DNA of 64,000 bases. Source: Virgisporangium aurantiacum. GTDB taxonomy: Bacteria > Actinomycetota > Actinomycetes > Mycobacteriales > Micromonosporaceae. The notes beneath the pieces are model-generated. The model was not told the DNA's origin, did not search any database, and saw only the letters and a list, made by a program, of their open reading frames with translations. Both the position numbers and the translations under genes were made by a program. The DNA is taken from assembly GCF_016863635.1 (NCBI RefSeq), contig NZ_BOPG01000065.1:62001-126000 (forward strand). Reading direction: 5' to 3'. Of this stretch, positions 17,301-25,388 are shown in pieces (within the stretch, counting starts at the first letter, position 1; each line of letters begins with the position of its first letter).

Positions 17301-18233
17301 ATGGACGTGCTGAGTGACGTGATCACGGTGCTCCGCAGCGGCGAGACGCGCTCGGCGCGGTTGGAGTTCCACGCCCCGTGGGGGCAGTGGTTCGCGCCGT
17401 TCCCCGGGTCGGCCGGGTTCCAGATGATCCTGCAGGGGCCGTGCTGGCTGCTGCGCGACGTCGCCGGCGCCGAACCGCTGGCACTCGGCGCCGGCGACAT
17501 CGTGTTCCGCCCGCACGGCGGCGCCCATGCGCTCGTCGACAGCCCGTCGACGCCGCACATCGAGCCGGCGTGCGACCCCGGCGAGGCCCGCCGGCTGCAG
17601 CGCTACGCCAACGAGACCATCGGCAGCAACGGACACAGCGTCACGGTGACGCTCTGCGGCGCCTACCAGTTCGACCCGGCGAGCGGGCACCCGCTGCTCG
17701 ACTCACTGCCCGAGGTCGTGCACCTGCCCGCCCACCTCGGGCGCAACCCGGGCCTACGGTCCACAGTGGACCTGCTCGCCACCGAACTCGCCCAGCCGCG
17801 CCTCGGCACCGACGCGATCGTCCCGGCGCTCGTCGACACGCTGCTGCTGTACGTGCTGCGGACGTGGTTCGACGCTCAGCCGGTCAGCACGGAAGCCACC
17901 GGCTGGGCGGCGGCCCTGACCGATCCGGGCACGGCCGCGGCGTTGCGGGCCATCCACGGCGACCCGGCGCACCCGTGGACGGTGGCCTCGCTGGCCGCCG
18001 AGGCGGGCATGTCGCGGGCGCCGTTCGCGCGCCGGTTCGCCGCCCTGCTCGGGCAGCCGCCGCTGACGTACCTCACCTGGTGGCGGATGACCACCGCGGC
18101 CCGCCTGCTGCGCGAGTCGGACCGGCCGCTGAACGCGGTGGCGGCCCGCGTCGGGTACGGGTCGGAGTTCGCGTTCTCGGCCGCATTCAAGCGCCGGTAC
18201 GGGGTGGCGCCGGGCCGCTTCCGGCGCTCGTGA
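17301..18233 (+). CDS. AraC-family transcriptional regulator with cupin sensor domain
   Basis: A 310-residue regulator. The N-terminal cupin domain (about 1-180) has the usual start MDVLSDVITVLRSG and GPCWLLRDV...LGAGDIVFRPHGGAHAL, a region that binds small ligands in relatives. The C-terminal double helix-turn-helix contains TVASLAAEAGMSRAPFARRF and LNAVAARVGYGSEFAFSAAF followed by YGVAPGRFRR, the diagnostic AraC tail. The ATG at 17301 is preferred over the upstream ATG at 17244 because the family normally begins MDVLSD. Divergent DUF6069 is the obvious candidate target. Confidence 0.9.
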   Translation: MDVLSDVITVLRSGETRSARLEFHAPWGQWFAPFPGSAGFQMILQGPCWLLRDVAGAEPLALGAGDIVFRPHGGAHALVDSPSTPHIEPACDPGEARRLQRYANETIGSNGHSVTVTLCGAYQFDPASGHPLLDSLPEVVHLPAHLGRNPGLRSTVDLLATELAQPRLGTDAIVPALVDTLLLYVLRTWFDAQPVSTEATGWAAALTDPGTAAALRAIHGDPAHPWTVASLAAEAGMSRAPFARRFAALLGQPPLTYLTWWRMTTAARLLRESDRPLNAVAARVGYGSEFAFSAAFKRRYGVAPGRFRRS

Positions 18234-18306
18234 AGGCGTTGCGCCGGGCGGCCGCAGCCGTTGCCGCCGGGCGGCCTCGCGGCCGCGGCCTCGCGTGCCG
18301 GGCGCC

Positions 18307-19515
18307 TCAGCGGCCGTCGGCCAGGTCCATCAGGCGGCCGAGGACGCGGTCGCCGTCGGAGCGGAGTCCGTTGTGGAGATACTCGTTCGTGAACCAGGCG
18401 CGCATCCCGCGGACCCGGCCGACCGTCTCCATCGAGAATCCGGCCGGCACGAACGGATCGTCGGCGTAGACCGTGGCCGCGACCCGGACCTCGTTGCGGC
18501 GCAACACGTCCGGGTCGTAGAGGTGCGGCCACTCCCGCTCGGCGAGCAGGTTCGCGGCCTCCTTCAACTGATTGAGCGCCGTATATTCGTCGAGCATCCA
18601 GGGGAACAGGTGCTCGCCGGTGAACAGCGTCGGGTCGTCGTGGAACTCTTGCGGCATCACGCGGTCGGCCGCCCAGCGGGTGGCGGTGCCGTTCGCGTAG
18701 CACGCCTCGTGGATGACGGCGTAGAGCGGGTTGCGGGCGAACGGCAGCACCTGCTGCAGGTCGTGCCGGAACGCGGGGCTGTCGGGCGGCAGTTCGAGGA
18801 GATAGTGCAACTGTTCGGCGCCGCCGTCCATGCCGAGGTGGTTGCCGGCGCAGCGCAGGCGGCGGGCGGTGAGCGGGTCGCCGTTGGCCAGCGTGCCGTC
18901 GAGTTTCAGGTTCCGCACCCGGTCGCGGTCGGCGGGGTAGCGGTCGTAGTAGCGGCGGTTGAGGTCGAGCATGCGGTCGAACGTCGCCGCGTAGATCTCG
19001 TCGGGTGACCGGTCGAGCGGCGGGACGCCGCCGGTGATGTACGCCGCGGCGAGGCTGTGCGGCGCGAGCGACAGGTAGGTCAGCGCGCAGAAGCCGCCGA
19101 ACGACTGGCCGAGGATGCTCCACCGGTCGACGCCGACCGCCGTGCGGATCAGTTCGGCGTCGCGCACGATCGAGTCGGCGCGGAAGTGCGCGAGGTATTC
19201 GGCCTGCTCCCGCGGCGTCCCCGCAAGGTCGCCGACGGGCGTGGATCGCCCGGTTCCGCGCTGGTCGAGCATGAGGACGCGGTGGCGGCTCAACGCCCGG
19301 TCGAGCCAACCGGGTGACGAGGGATGCCGCGTCGGCCGCGGCGCCTCGTACCCCGGGCCGCCCTGGAGGTACACGAGGAACGGTCGGTCACGGCCGGCCG
19401 GATCGGCGACCTCGCGGGCGAACACGGTGATGGTGGGGCCGTCGGGATCGGCGTGATCGAGCGGGACGTCGAACTCGTGCTCGATCAGCACCAGACCCTG
19501 GGTGTAGACCATCAT
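18307..19515 (-). CDS. Proline iminopeptidase-like alpha/beta hydrolase (peptidase family S33)
   Basis: A cytosolic serine peptidase of about 402 residues; relatives release N-terminal proline from peptides. The oxyanion region is YLQGGPGYEAPRP (an HGGPG-like motif with Gln for His), then DQRGTGRS, the nucleophile GQSFGGFCALTY, and a C-terminal acid and His within VYADDPFVPAG and THE region NEYLHNGLRSDG. The two candidate ATGs at 19515 and 19512 follow the ABC exporter stop by a few bases, so the gene is probably in the same transcript. Divergent use as a self-resistance or peptide-processing enzyme is possible but speculative. Confidence 0.85.
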   Translation of the reverse strand: MMVYTQGLVLIEHEFDVPLDHADPDGPTITVFAREVADPAGRDRPFLVYLQGGPGYEAPRPTRHPSSPGWLDRALSRHRVLMLDQRGTGRSTPVGDLAGTPREQAEYLAHFRADSIVRDAELIRTAVGVDRWSILGQSFGGFCALTYLSLAPHSLAAAYITGGVPPLDRSPDEIYAATFDRMLDLNRRYYDRYPADRDRVRNLKLDGTLANGDPLTARRLRCAGNHLGMDGGAEQLHYLLELPPDSPAFRHDLQQVLPFARNPLYAVIHEACYANGTATRWAADRVMPQEFHDDPTLFTGEHLFPWMLDEYTALNQLKEAANLLAEREWPHLYDPDVLRRNEVRVAATVYADDPFVPAGFSMETVGRVRGMRAWFTNEYLHNGLRSDGDRVLGRLMDLADGR

Positions 19516-19522
19516 TCTGTGA

Positions 19523-21307
19523 TCATGCCGCCAACGCCGCGTACCGTCCACCGGCGTCGACCAGGGTGGTGTGCGTCCCCGATTCCTCGACGCGGCCATG
19601 GTCGATCACCACGATCTGGTCGGCGTCGCGCACGGTGGACAGCCGGTGGGCGATGGTGACCGTGGTGCGGCCGGCCGCCAGGCCGGCGAACGCCCGCTGC
19701 ACGGCCCGTTCGGTGTCGGTGTCGAGCGCGCTGGTCGCCTCGTCGAGCACCAGGATGCGCGGATCGCGCAGCAACGTGCGGGCGATCGCGATGCGCTGCT
19801 TCTCGCCGCCGGAGAACCGGTGCCCGCGCGAGCCGACCACCGTGTCGTACCCGTCGGGCAGCGCCGCGATGTGGTCGTGGATCTGCGCGGCGCGGGCGGC
19901 CCGCTCGATCTCGGCGTCGGTGGCGTCGGGCTTGGCGTAGCGCAGGTTCTCGCGGATCGTCGTGTGCAGCAGATACGTCTCCTGGCTGACGACGCCGACG
20001 ATCGCGGCGAGGTCGTCGAGCTTCATGTCGCGGACGTCGATGCCGTCGATCGTCACCGTTCCGGCCGACGGGTCGTAGAGCCGCGCGATGAGCGCGGCGA
20101 CCGTGCTCTTGCCCGAACCGGTCTCGCCGACCAGCGCGAGCGTTTCGCCCGGCGGGACGTCGAGGGTGACGCCGTCGACGGCCGCGGTGTCGCTGCCGGG
20201 GTACCGGAACGTGACGTTCTCCAGCCGCAGGTGGCCGTCGATCGCCTCGGGCCGCACCGGAACCGGGTGGGGCGGGTCGTCGACCTCCACGGGCAGGTCG
20301 AGGTACTCGAAGATGCGCGCGAACAGGGCCAGCGAACTGGTGATCGACACGCCGACGCTGAGCAGCCCCATCAACGGCCGGAACAGGCCGGACTGCAGGG
20401 CGGTGAACGCGACGATGGTGCCGATGGTCAGCTTTCCCGCGGTGCCGGGCAGCCCGGCGCTGAGGTAGATGACCGCGGGGATCGCCGCGAAGAGGACGCT
20501 CATCCAGGCCATCCGCCAGCGGCCGGCGAGCTCGGAGCGCAGCTCCAGGTCGATGAGCCGGGTGGACGACGCGGTGAAGCGGTCGATCAGCGCGGTGCCG
20601 GCGCCCATCGTCTTGCTCAGCTGCACGCCGCTGATCGACAGGCCCTCCTCGATGGTGACGTTGAGGTCGGCGAGTTCGCGCTGGCGCTGCGCGGTGATCG
20701 CGCGGCGCATCCCGGCGACCTTGCGGGTCAGGATGATCGCCGGCGGCAGCACCACCAACGAGACGAGCGAGAGCTGCCACGACAGCGCGAGCATCGCCAC
20801 GATCGTGGCGACCACGGTGGTGAGGTTCGACGCGACCGCGGTGGCCGTGTTGGTGACGACCGACTGCATGCCGCCGATGTCGTTGGTGATCCGGGACTGC
20901 ACCTCGCCGGTGCGAGTGCGGGTGAAGAACGCGATCGACTGGCGGTGCAGGTGCCGGAAGACGTCGGTGCGCAGCCGGTGCATGACCTGCTGGCCGACGG
21001 TGGTGGAGATGAACGTCTGCACGACGCCGAGCGCGGACGTGGCGGCGGCGACGCCGACCATGCCGAGCACGAGCCAGACGAGCAGCGTGGTGTCGAGCGT
21101 GGGCAGCGCGACGTCGATGACCTCACGCAACAGGAACGGCGACGCCATCGAGATGATCGAGGACGCCACGATCATCGCGACGACCACGGTGAGCTGACGC
21201 CGGTGCGGGGTGAACAGCCGCCCGATGCGGCGCAACGAGACCTCGCGGGCCTGCGCCTTCTCGGCGGCGGTGACGGTGTGCGATCCGCCTCGGCGGCCTC
21301 GCTCCAT
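19523..21307 (-). CDS. ABC transporter with fused permease and ATPase (MDR/LmrA-like)
   Basis: A half-transporter of 594 residues that exports drugs or lipids as a homodimer or with a partner. Six transmembrane helices lie between residues 35 and 310 (IVASSIISMASPFLLREVID; WLVLGMVGVAAATSALGVVQ). The ATPase has GETGSGKST (Walker A), VSQETYLLHTT (Q-loop), RFSGGEKQRIAIARTLL (signature) and ILVLDEATSALD (Walker B). The ATG at 21307 is chosen because GGAAGA lies seven bases upstream; the open frame runs further to 21388 across the divergent MarR promoter. It is followed by the S33 peptidase gene and is divergent from a MarR repressor. Confidence 0.92.
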   Translation of the reverse strand: MERGRRGGSHTVTAAEKAQAREVSLRRIGRLFTPHRRQLTVVVAMIVASSIISMASPFLLREVIDVALPTLDTTLLVWLVLGMVGVAAATSALGVVQTFISTTVGQQVMHRLRTDVFRHLHRQSIAFFTRTRTGEVQSRITNDIGGMQSVVTNTATAVASNLTTVVATIVAMLALSWQLSLVSLVVLPPAIILTRKVAGMRRAITAQRQRELADLNVTIEEGLSISGVQLSKTMGAGTALIDRFTASSTRLIDLELRSELAGRWRMAWMSVLFAAIPAVIYLSAGLPGTAGKLTIGTIVAFTALQSGLFRPLMGLLSVGVSITSSLALFARIFEYLDLPVEVDDPPHPVPVRPEAIDGHLRLENVTFRYPGSDTAAVDGVTLDVPPGETLALVGETGSGKSTVAALIARLYDPSAGTVTIDGIDVRDMKLDDLAAIVGVVSQETYLLHTTIRENLRYAKPDATDAEIERAARAAQIHDHIAALPDGYDTVVGSRGHRFSGGEKQRIAIARTLLRDPRILVLDEATSALDTDTERAVQRAFAGLAAGRTTVTIAHRLSTVRDADQIVVIDHGRVEESGTHTTLVDAGGRYAALAA

Positions 21308-21358
21308 GGGAGTGTCTTCCAAGGGTTCTCTTCCTTCTGCCGGTCCTTCCGATAATGC

Positions 21359-21371
21359 TGAGGTTACCTCA
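21359..21371. promoter_or_regulatory. Palindrome in the exporter/MarR divergent region
   Basis: TGAGGTTACCTCA is a 13-bp palindrome (TGAGGT-T-ACCTCA) lying 52 bases upstream of the exporter start and 20 bases upstream of the preferred MarR start. Its position and size fit a MarR autorepression site controlling both genes. An ATG at 21355 sits inside it and is therefore an unlikely start. Confidence 0.55.
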
Positions 21372-21390
21372 ACATGAGGGAACAACAACA

Positions 21391-21834
21391 GTGGCTGGTA
21401 CGGTATTCCGCGTGAGCGCCTCTCCCTCGGACGACGACGACCTCGCCGGCCTGTTCTGGGCGGTGGCCAGGCGGTTGCGGCACGCGTCGAGCGTCCAGTT
21501 GGAGCAGTGGGACATCACGCCCGGGCAGTCGCGGGCGCTCCGCGTGCTCGCCAAACACGGCGACATGCGGCTGAACCACCTGTCGGAGCACCTGCGCATC
21601 GCCCCCCGCTCGACCACGGAGGTGGTCGACGCGCTGGAGGAGCGCGGGCTGGTGGAGCGGCGCCCGGACCCGACCGACCGCCGGGCCACCCTGGTCACCC
21701 TGACCGAGCGCGGCTCCGGAGTGGCCGACGACCTCCGCAAGGCCGCATGGGCCGAGACCGACCGCTCCTTCGCCGCGCTGAACCCGGAAGACCGGACAAC
21801 ACTGGCACGCATCCTGCGCGCCCTTCGTGACTAG
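21391..21834 (+). CDS. MarR-family transcriptional regulator
   Basis: A winged-helix regulator of about 147 residues, probably a dimer that is released from DNA by a ligand. The recognition region is RLNHLSEHLRIAPRSTTEVV, followed by VDALEERGLVERRPDPTDRRATLVTLTERG, the classical MarR wing, here quoted in two parts. The GTG at 21391 has GAGGGA nine bases upstream; GTG at 21412 is an alternative that gives MSASPSDDDD. It is divergent from the ABC exporter, the usual target arrangement. Its stop codon shares a CTAG palindrome (21831-21834) with the convergent VOC gene. Confidence 0.88.
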   Translation: MAGTVFRVSASPSDDDDLAGLFWAVARRLRHASSVQLEQWDITPGQSRALRVLAKHGDMRLNHLSEHLRIAPRSTTEVVDALEERGLVERRPDPTDRRATLVTLTERGSGVADDLRKAAWAETDRSFAALNPEDRTTLARILRALRD

Positions 21835-22661
21835 CCGTTCGACTCCGGTGCGAACTGGCTGACCGTGAACTCGGCCCCCCACGGGTCGCGGACCACGGCC
21901 GTACGACTCCACTCCGACTTGTCGGAGCTGAGCACCGTGCCGCCCGACCGCTCCACGATCTCGACGGACGCGTCACGGTCGGCGACCGTGAAGACCACGT
22001 GCCAGTGGGCCGGCTGCCCCTGCTCGCCGGGCACCAGCCAGCCGACCGCGTCGGCGAAGCCGGGCGGGACGCCGACGCCGCTCTGCCGCTCGTGGATGTC
22101 GGGATCGGTGGTGGACGCCAGATGGTCGCCGTACCCCGGCACCCGGATCATCGTGGCGAAGCCCACGTCGTCGAGCGACCAGCCGAACACGGTGGAGTAG
22201 AACGCGGTGGACCGCTGCGGATCGGGCGTGTGCAGGTTGCCGAAGTTCCACGCGCCCGGCTCGTTCGTGGCCTGCACGCCCAGCCGCATGCCCGGCTGCC
22301 ACAGCCCGAACCGCGCCCCCAGCGGGTCGACGCACAGCGCAGACCGGCCGGCCGGGCCGACTTCCTGCGGTTCGGCGAGGATCCGGCCACCCGTGTCACG
22401 CACCCGTTTCACCGTGCCGTCGGCGTCGTCGACGGAGATGTAGGTGTTCCAGCCGGCGCCCTCGCCACCCGGTTGCCGACCGGCCTCGATGAGCCCGGCC
22501 ACCTCGCGGCCGCCGAGGCGGGCGATCGTGTAGCCGCCCGGCCGGTCTTCGTACGCCCAGCCGAACAGTTCGCCGTAGAACGTGCGGGCCGCGCCCGGAT
22601 CGGGCTGCTCGGTCTCGATCCAGCTCGGCACGCCGTGCGGGTATGTTCTCGATTCAGCCAT
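21831..22661 (-). CDS. Two-domain VOC family protein
   Basis: A 276-residue protein with two glyoxalase-fold domains. The first (about 8-130) begins GVPSWIETEQPDPGAARTFY and the second (about 145-270) begins GAWNFGNLHTPDPQRSTAFY; each ends with a DP.GA.F or DPWGAEF motif. Such tandem proteins are common in actinomycetes, and some bind or modify antibiotics or small hydroxylated compounds. The actual substrate is not evident. The gene stands alone between convergent MarR and the CbrC-type gene downstream on the same strand. Confidence 0.85.
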   Translation of the reverse strand: MAESRTYPHGVPSWIETEQPDPGAARTFYGELFGWAYEDRPGGYTIARLGGREVAGLIEAGRQPGGEGAGWNTYISVDDADGTVKRVRDTGGRILAEPQEVGPAGRSALCVDPLGARFGLWQPGMRLGVQATNEPGAWNFGNLHTPDPQRSTAFYSTVFGWSLDDVGFATMIRVPGYGDHLASTTDPDIHERQSGVGVPPGFADAVGWLVPGEQGQPAHWHVVFTVADRDASVEIVERSGGTVLSSDKSEWSRTAVVRDPWGAEFTVSQFAPESNG

Positions 22662-22682
22662 GCGGCCGACCCTACGCCCGGG

Positions 22683-23315
22683 CTACGACATATCCGTGTG
22701 GCCGCGCACCCGGTCGCACGAGCGGCAGCGGAACGCGTGGAAGTCGATCGCGAGGTCGTCGATGCCGTGCTGCCACATCCACGCCTCGGCGCCGTCGAAG
22801 ATCGCCAGGAGCGCCGCCTCGGGGTCGGCCGGCAGGTGCCGGACCACGTCGTCGCGCGTCCACCGTCCGATGTAGACCATCGCGGACCCGCAGCAGAACA
22901 GCCAGCGCTCGCCCTGCCACGTCTGGTAACCGGGCGTGCGGACCAGTTCGAGCAGCACCATCGGCGGGATCTCGACGCTGACCCAGCCGTCCTCGTTCGG
23001 CTCGGTCAGCGGAAAGCCGTCGGCCCACCGCAGGTCGGGGACGCCGTGCGTGCGCCCGGCCACGGCGTCCTCCCACAGCACCATGCCGAACTCGGTGTCG
23101 CGGATGAACGCGACCTGTCCGGCGCGCAGGCACGGCACGCAGACCGCGGCGTCACGGTGCGGCGCCGGGCGCTCCTCCGGGCCGACGATCCGGCTGCCGC
23201 CGTCGAGTCTCAGGCGCTCGTCGGCCTCGGCGCCGCACACCTCGCACGGCCCGGCGCCGGTGTAGCCGGATGCCTCGGCGAGCGGCGCCGCGAACAACGG
23301 GAAGGGCTGGCTCAC
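22683..23315 (-). CDS. CbrC family protein (UPF0167)
   Basis: A soluble 210-residue protein of the CbrC/UPF0167 family. It has two Cys pairs that look like zinc ribbons: CEVCGAEADERL near residues 24-33 with CVPC further on, and FRCRSC close to the C-terminus. Other family blocks are AFIRDTEFG and DGWVSVEIPPMVLLELVRTPGYQTWQGERWLFCCG (shown here as DGWVSVEIPP and WQGERWLFCC). E. coli CbrC is linked to colicin E2 tolerance; no role is known here. The GTG at 23315 overlaps the stop of the upstream gene (GTGA), so it is the third gene of a coupled unit. Confidence 0.85.
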   Translation of the reverse strand: MSQPFPLFAAPLAEASGYTGAGPCEVCGAEADERLRLDGGSRIVGPEERPAPHRDAAVCVPCLRAGQVAFIRDTEFGMVLWEDAVAGRTHGVPDLRWADGFPLTEPNEDGWVSVEIPPMVLLELVRTPGYQTWQGERWLFCCGSAMVYIGRWTRDDVVRHLPADPEAALLAIFDGAEAWMWQHGIDDLAIDFHAFRCRSCDRVRGHTDMS

Positions 23316-23767
23316 CCGCCCAAGTAAACATCCTTCAGGTACGTCTCGATGTCGGGGCCGGCCGGGTTGGCGATGACGTGGCGGCGCCAGGCCCCGCCCT
23401 CGTGTGCGGCGATCGCGAGTTCGCAGATCCCGCTGATTGCCGCGGTGTCCAGCGGAGCCAGGCTTGCCGGCGAGTCCGGGGGAGCGGCGAACGTGTGCTG
23501 GTACAGCTCGTCGGGGCGGACCCACCAGTTCAGCTGGGCCAGCAGGCGGCACTCGGTGAGGTGGACCACCAGGAAACCGACCCCGAACGCGCCGACCCGG
23601 TCGGGCCGGTCGGGCAGCGTCGCCGCCACGCTGCGGCGGGCCGCCGTCACCATCGCCGCGGACGCCGGGGAGACCCGGTACGTCTTGATGCGCCAGCCGT
23701 CGATGTCGGTCGTGCCGACGAACCGGGACCCGAAGGTCACCGGATCGACGGTGACCGCGACGTTCAC
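23312..23767 (-). CDS. Conserved hypothetical protein between aminotransferase and CbrC genes
   Basis: A soluble 151-residue protein with no recognised family. It starts MNVAVTVDPVTFGSRFVGTT with a GWRIKTYRVS segment, contains GAFGVGFLVVHLTECRLLAQ and NWWVRPDELYQHTF, and ends ANPAGPDIETYLKDVYLGG. Its start and stop both overlap neighbours by four bases (GTGA at 23764-23767 and at 23312-23315), so it should be made in step with the PLP aminotransferase and the CbrC protein. The abundance of conserved aromatic and charged residues suggests a folded enzyme or binding domain. Confidence 0.75.
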   Translation of the reverse strand: MNVAVTVDPVTFGSRFVGTTDIDGWRIKTYRVSPASAAMVTAARRSVAATLPDRPDRVGAFGVGFLVVHLTECRLLAQLNWWVRPDELYQHTFAAPPDSPASLAPLDTAAISGICELAIAAHEGGAWRRHVIANPAGPDIETYLKDVYLGG

Positions 23768-25188
23768 CGCGCGGCCGCCATTCCGTTGTAGCCGTTCGAT
23801 CCATTGTGGCCGTTGTGCCCGTTGTGTCCGTTGTAGACGGGACGCCGCGAGCGGCGCTCCGGCAGCGGCGTGGTCGGCGGCGGGTTCTGGTACGAGCCGT
23901 TCGAGTAGGCGCCGGTGGAGTACCCACCGTCGGAGTACTGGCCGCCGCCGCTCGGCAGCGATCCGGCGCTCGACAGCGAGCCGAGATTCATGATGCCGGT
24001 GCCGGTGATCGGCAGGTCGCCGGTGAGCGGGTCGTCGTTGTAGCTGACGTAGTGCGGCTCGGGCCGCAGGGTGCGCTCGTACGTGGCCATGCCGTCGATC
24101 AGCTTGGCCACGTCGTCCTCCGGGCGCACGACCAGACGCAGGAACTGGCTGGTCATGCCGAGCTTGTTGCCGCACTCGCGGACGTACACGCCGTGCTGGC
24201 TGATCAGGTGGTCGCGCATGTCGACGCCGTTCCAATTGCCCGGCACCTTGATGAGGATGAAGTTCCCCTGCGACGGGTAGACGGTGAGCCCCGGCACGCG
24301 CATCAGCGACTCGGCCATCCGCATGCGGTCGCGCGAGAGCAGGCGCAGGCTCTCCCGGTACTCGGCCTCGTAGTCCTTCAGCATGAAGACGACGGACTCC
24401 GCCAGCGAGTTCAGGTTCCACTTCGGCAGGGCCTTGCCGATCTTCGCGGTGATCGCCGGGTTCGCGATCATGTAGCCGAACCGGATGCCGTGCAGGCCGA
24501 AGTTCTTGCCGAGGCTCTTGAGCACCACCACGTTCGGGCGGATCACCGCGTCGGGACCGACCGACGGGTACCGCTCGGCGTCGACGAAGTCGATGAACGA
24601 CTCGTCGATGACCACGAGGTCGAGGTCGGTCAGCTGGTCCATGAACCGGATGACCTCGCGGCGCGGGATGTAGTTGCCGTCGGGGTTGTTGACGTTGCAG
24701 ATCACGGCCACCCGCGAGCCCCGGGACCGGATGAACGAGATGTAGTGGTCGAGGTTGAGCGCGAAGTTGTCGCGCTCCTGCAGCGGGTACATGTCGACCC
24801 GCTTGCCGGTCTCCATCGGCTGGTCGGTCCACCGGCCGAACGTCGGGATCGGTATCGCGACGCTCTCCTTGATGAGCAGGTGGTCGATCCAGGTGATGAG
24901 CTCGGTGGACCCGTTGGCCATCGCCACCGTCTGCGGGTGCAGCCGCAGCACCTGGCACAGCTGCTTGGTGATCGTTCCCGAGTCGCTCGGGTAGTACTTC
25001 AGGATGTCGACCAGGCTCTCGCTGAGCTTGGCGAACATGTCCGGCGTCGGGAAGTACGGGTTGCAGGGGATGCAGAAGTCGGCGAGCTTCTCCTTGGCAT
25101 CCGGGCCCATGCTGCGGGAGAGCGCGAAGTACGAGGGACTGTGCGCGCCTTGCCGCAACAGGCTGGTGTCAACTGAACCGTGGCGCAA
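23764..25188 (-). CDS. PLP-dependent aminotransferase (HisC/CobD-like) with a low-complexity tail
   Basis: A fold-type I PLP enzyme of 474 residues related to histidinol-phosphate aminotransferase and threonine-phosphate decarboxylase. The core (about 20-370) has the substrate/PLP residues in CNVNNPDGNY and VVIDESFIDF, the Schiff-base lysine Lys228 in LKSLGKNFGLHG, and the Arg clamp in FLRLVVRPEDD. Beyond residue 385 comes a 90-residue tail rich in Gly, Ser, Tyr and Asn that ends with NGHNGHNGHNGSNGYNG (453-469). The start is TTG at 25188, supported by a perfect GGAGG six bases upstream. It heads a three-gene coupled unit. The substrate is unknown; it is not in a histidine or cobalamin operon. 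Confidence 0.88.
   Translation of the reverse strand: MRHGSVDTSLLRQGAHSPSYFALSRSMGPDAKEKLADFCIPCNPYFPTPDMFAKLSESLVDILKYYPSDSGTITKQLCQVLRLHPQTVAMANGSTELITWIDHLLIKESVAIPIPTFGRWTDQPMETGKRVDMYPLQERDNFALNLDHYISFIRSRGSRVAVICNVNNPDGNYIPRREVIRFMDQLTDLDLVVIDESFIDFVDAERYPSVGPDAVIRPNVVVLKSLGKNFGLHGIRFGYMIANPAITAKIGKALPKWNLNSLAESVVFMLKDYEAEYRESLRLLSRDRMRMAESLMRVPGLTVYPSQGNFILIKVPGNWNGVDMRDHLISQHGVYVRECGNKLGMTSQFLRLVVRPEDDVAKLIDGMATYERTLRPEPHYVSYNDDPLTGDLPITGTGIMNLGSLSSAGSLPSGGGQYSDGGYSTGAYSNGSYQNPPPTTPLPERRSRRPVYNGHNGHNGHNGSNGYNGMAAAR
23782..23832. repeat. Nine-base tandem repeat encoding the NGx tail
   Basis: Five and a half units of a nine-base repeat (Asn-Gly-His/Ser/Tyr codons) form the end of the aminotransferase coding region. 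Units differ at third positions and at the last codon. It is in frame and immediately precedes the overlapping start of the next gene. Confidence 0.8.
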
Positions 25189-25388
25189 CAGAAACCTCCA
25201 TAGTCGGTGCCCGCGTTTCCCCGATGAGGGACGGTACGCGTAATCGTTCCCATGAATCCGATCCGCAATGGTGATTTGGGGCCTACCTAACGCCCCGCTA
25301 AAGATCGATTGGCATCGTGGCGAGCTGACCGGCGCGCGCCTAAGGTGGGCTCAATGACATCCACGTAGATCGATTCAGGGGGCACCCG
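25189..25388. other. Divergent intergenic region, aminotransferase and M14 genes
   Basis: A 200-base region richer in A/T than its surroundings. It holds GGAGG for the aminotransferase at 25195-25199, AGGGGG for the carboxypeptidase, and a short stem (GGGGC/GCCCC around 25277-25296) whose role is unclear. No ORF or RNA gene is evident. Promoters for both genes must lie here but I cannot define -35/-10 boxes with confidence. Confidence 0.5.

Noticed and set aside
18234-18306. GC-rich repeats between AraC and the S33 peptidase genes as a terminator
   Set aside because: Several GCCGGGCGGCC-like words are present but no single stable stem with a clear loop stands out.
23782-23832. Short regular repeats that could suggest a CRISPR array
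   Set aside because: Units are nine bases, contiguous, in frame and codon-like (Asn-Gly-x); there are no spacers or cas genes.
25189-25388. Possible riboswitch before the aminotransferase
   Set aside because: Only one weak stem is visible and no known aptamer core is present.
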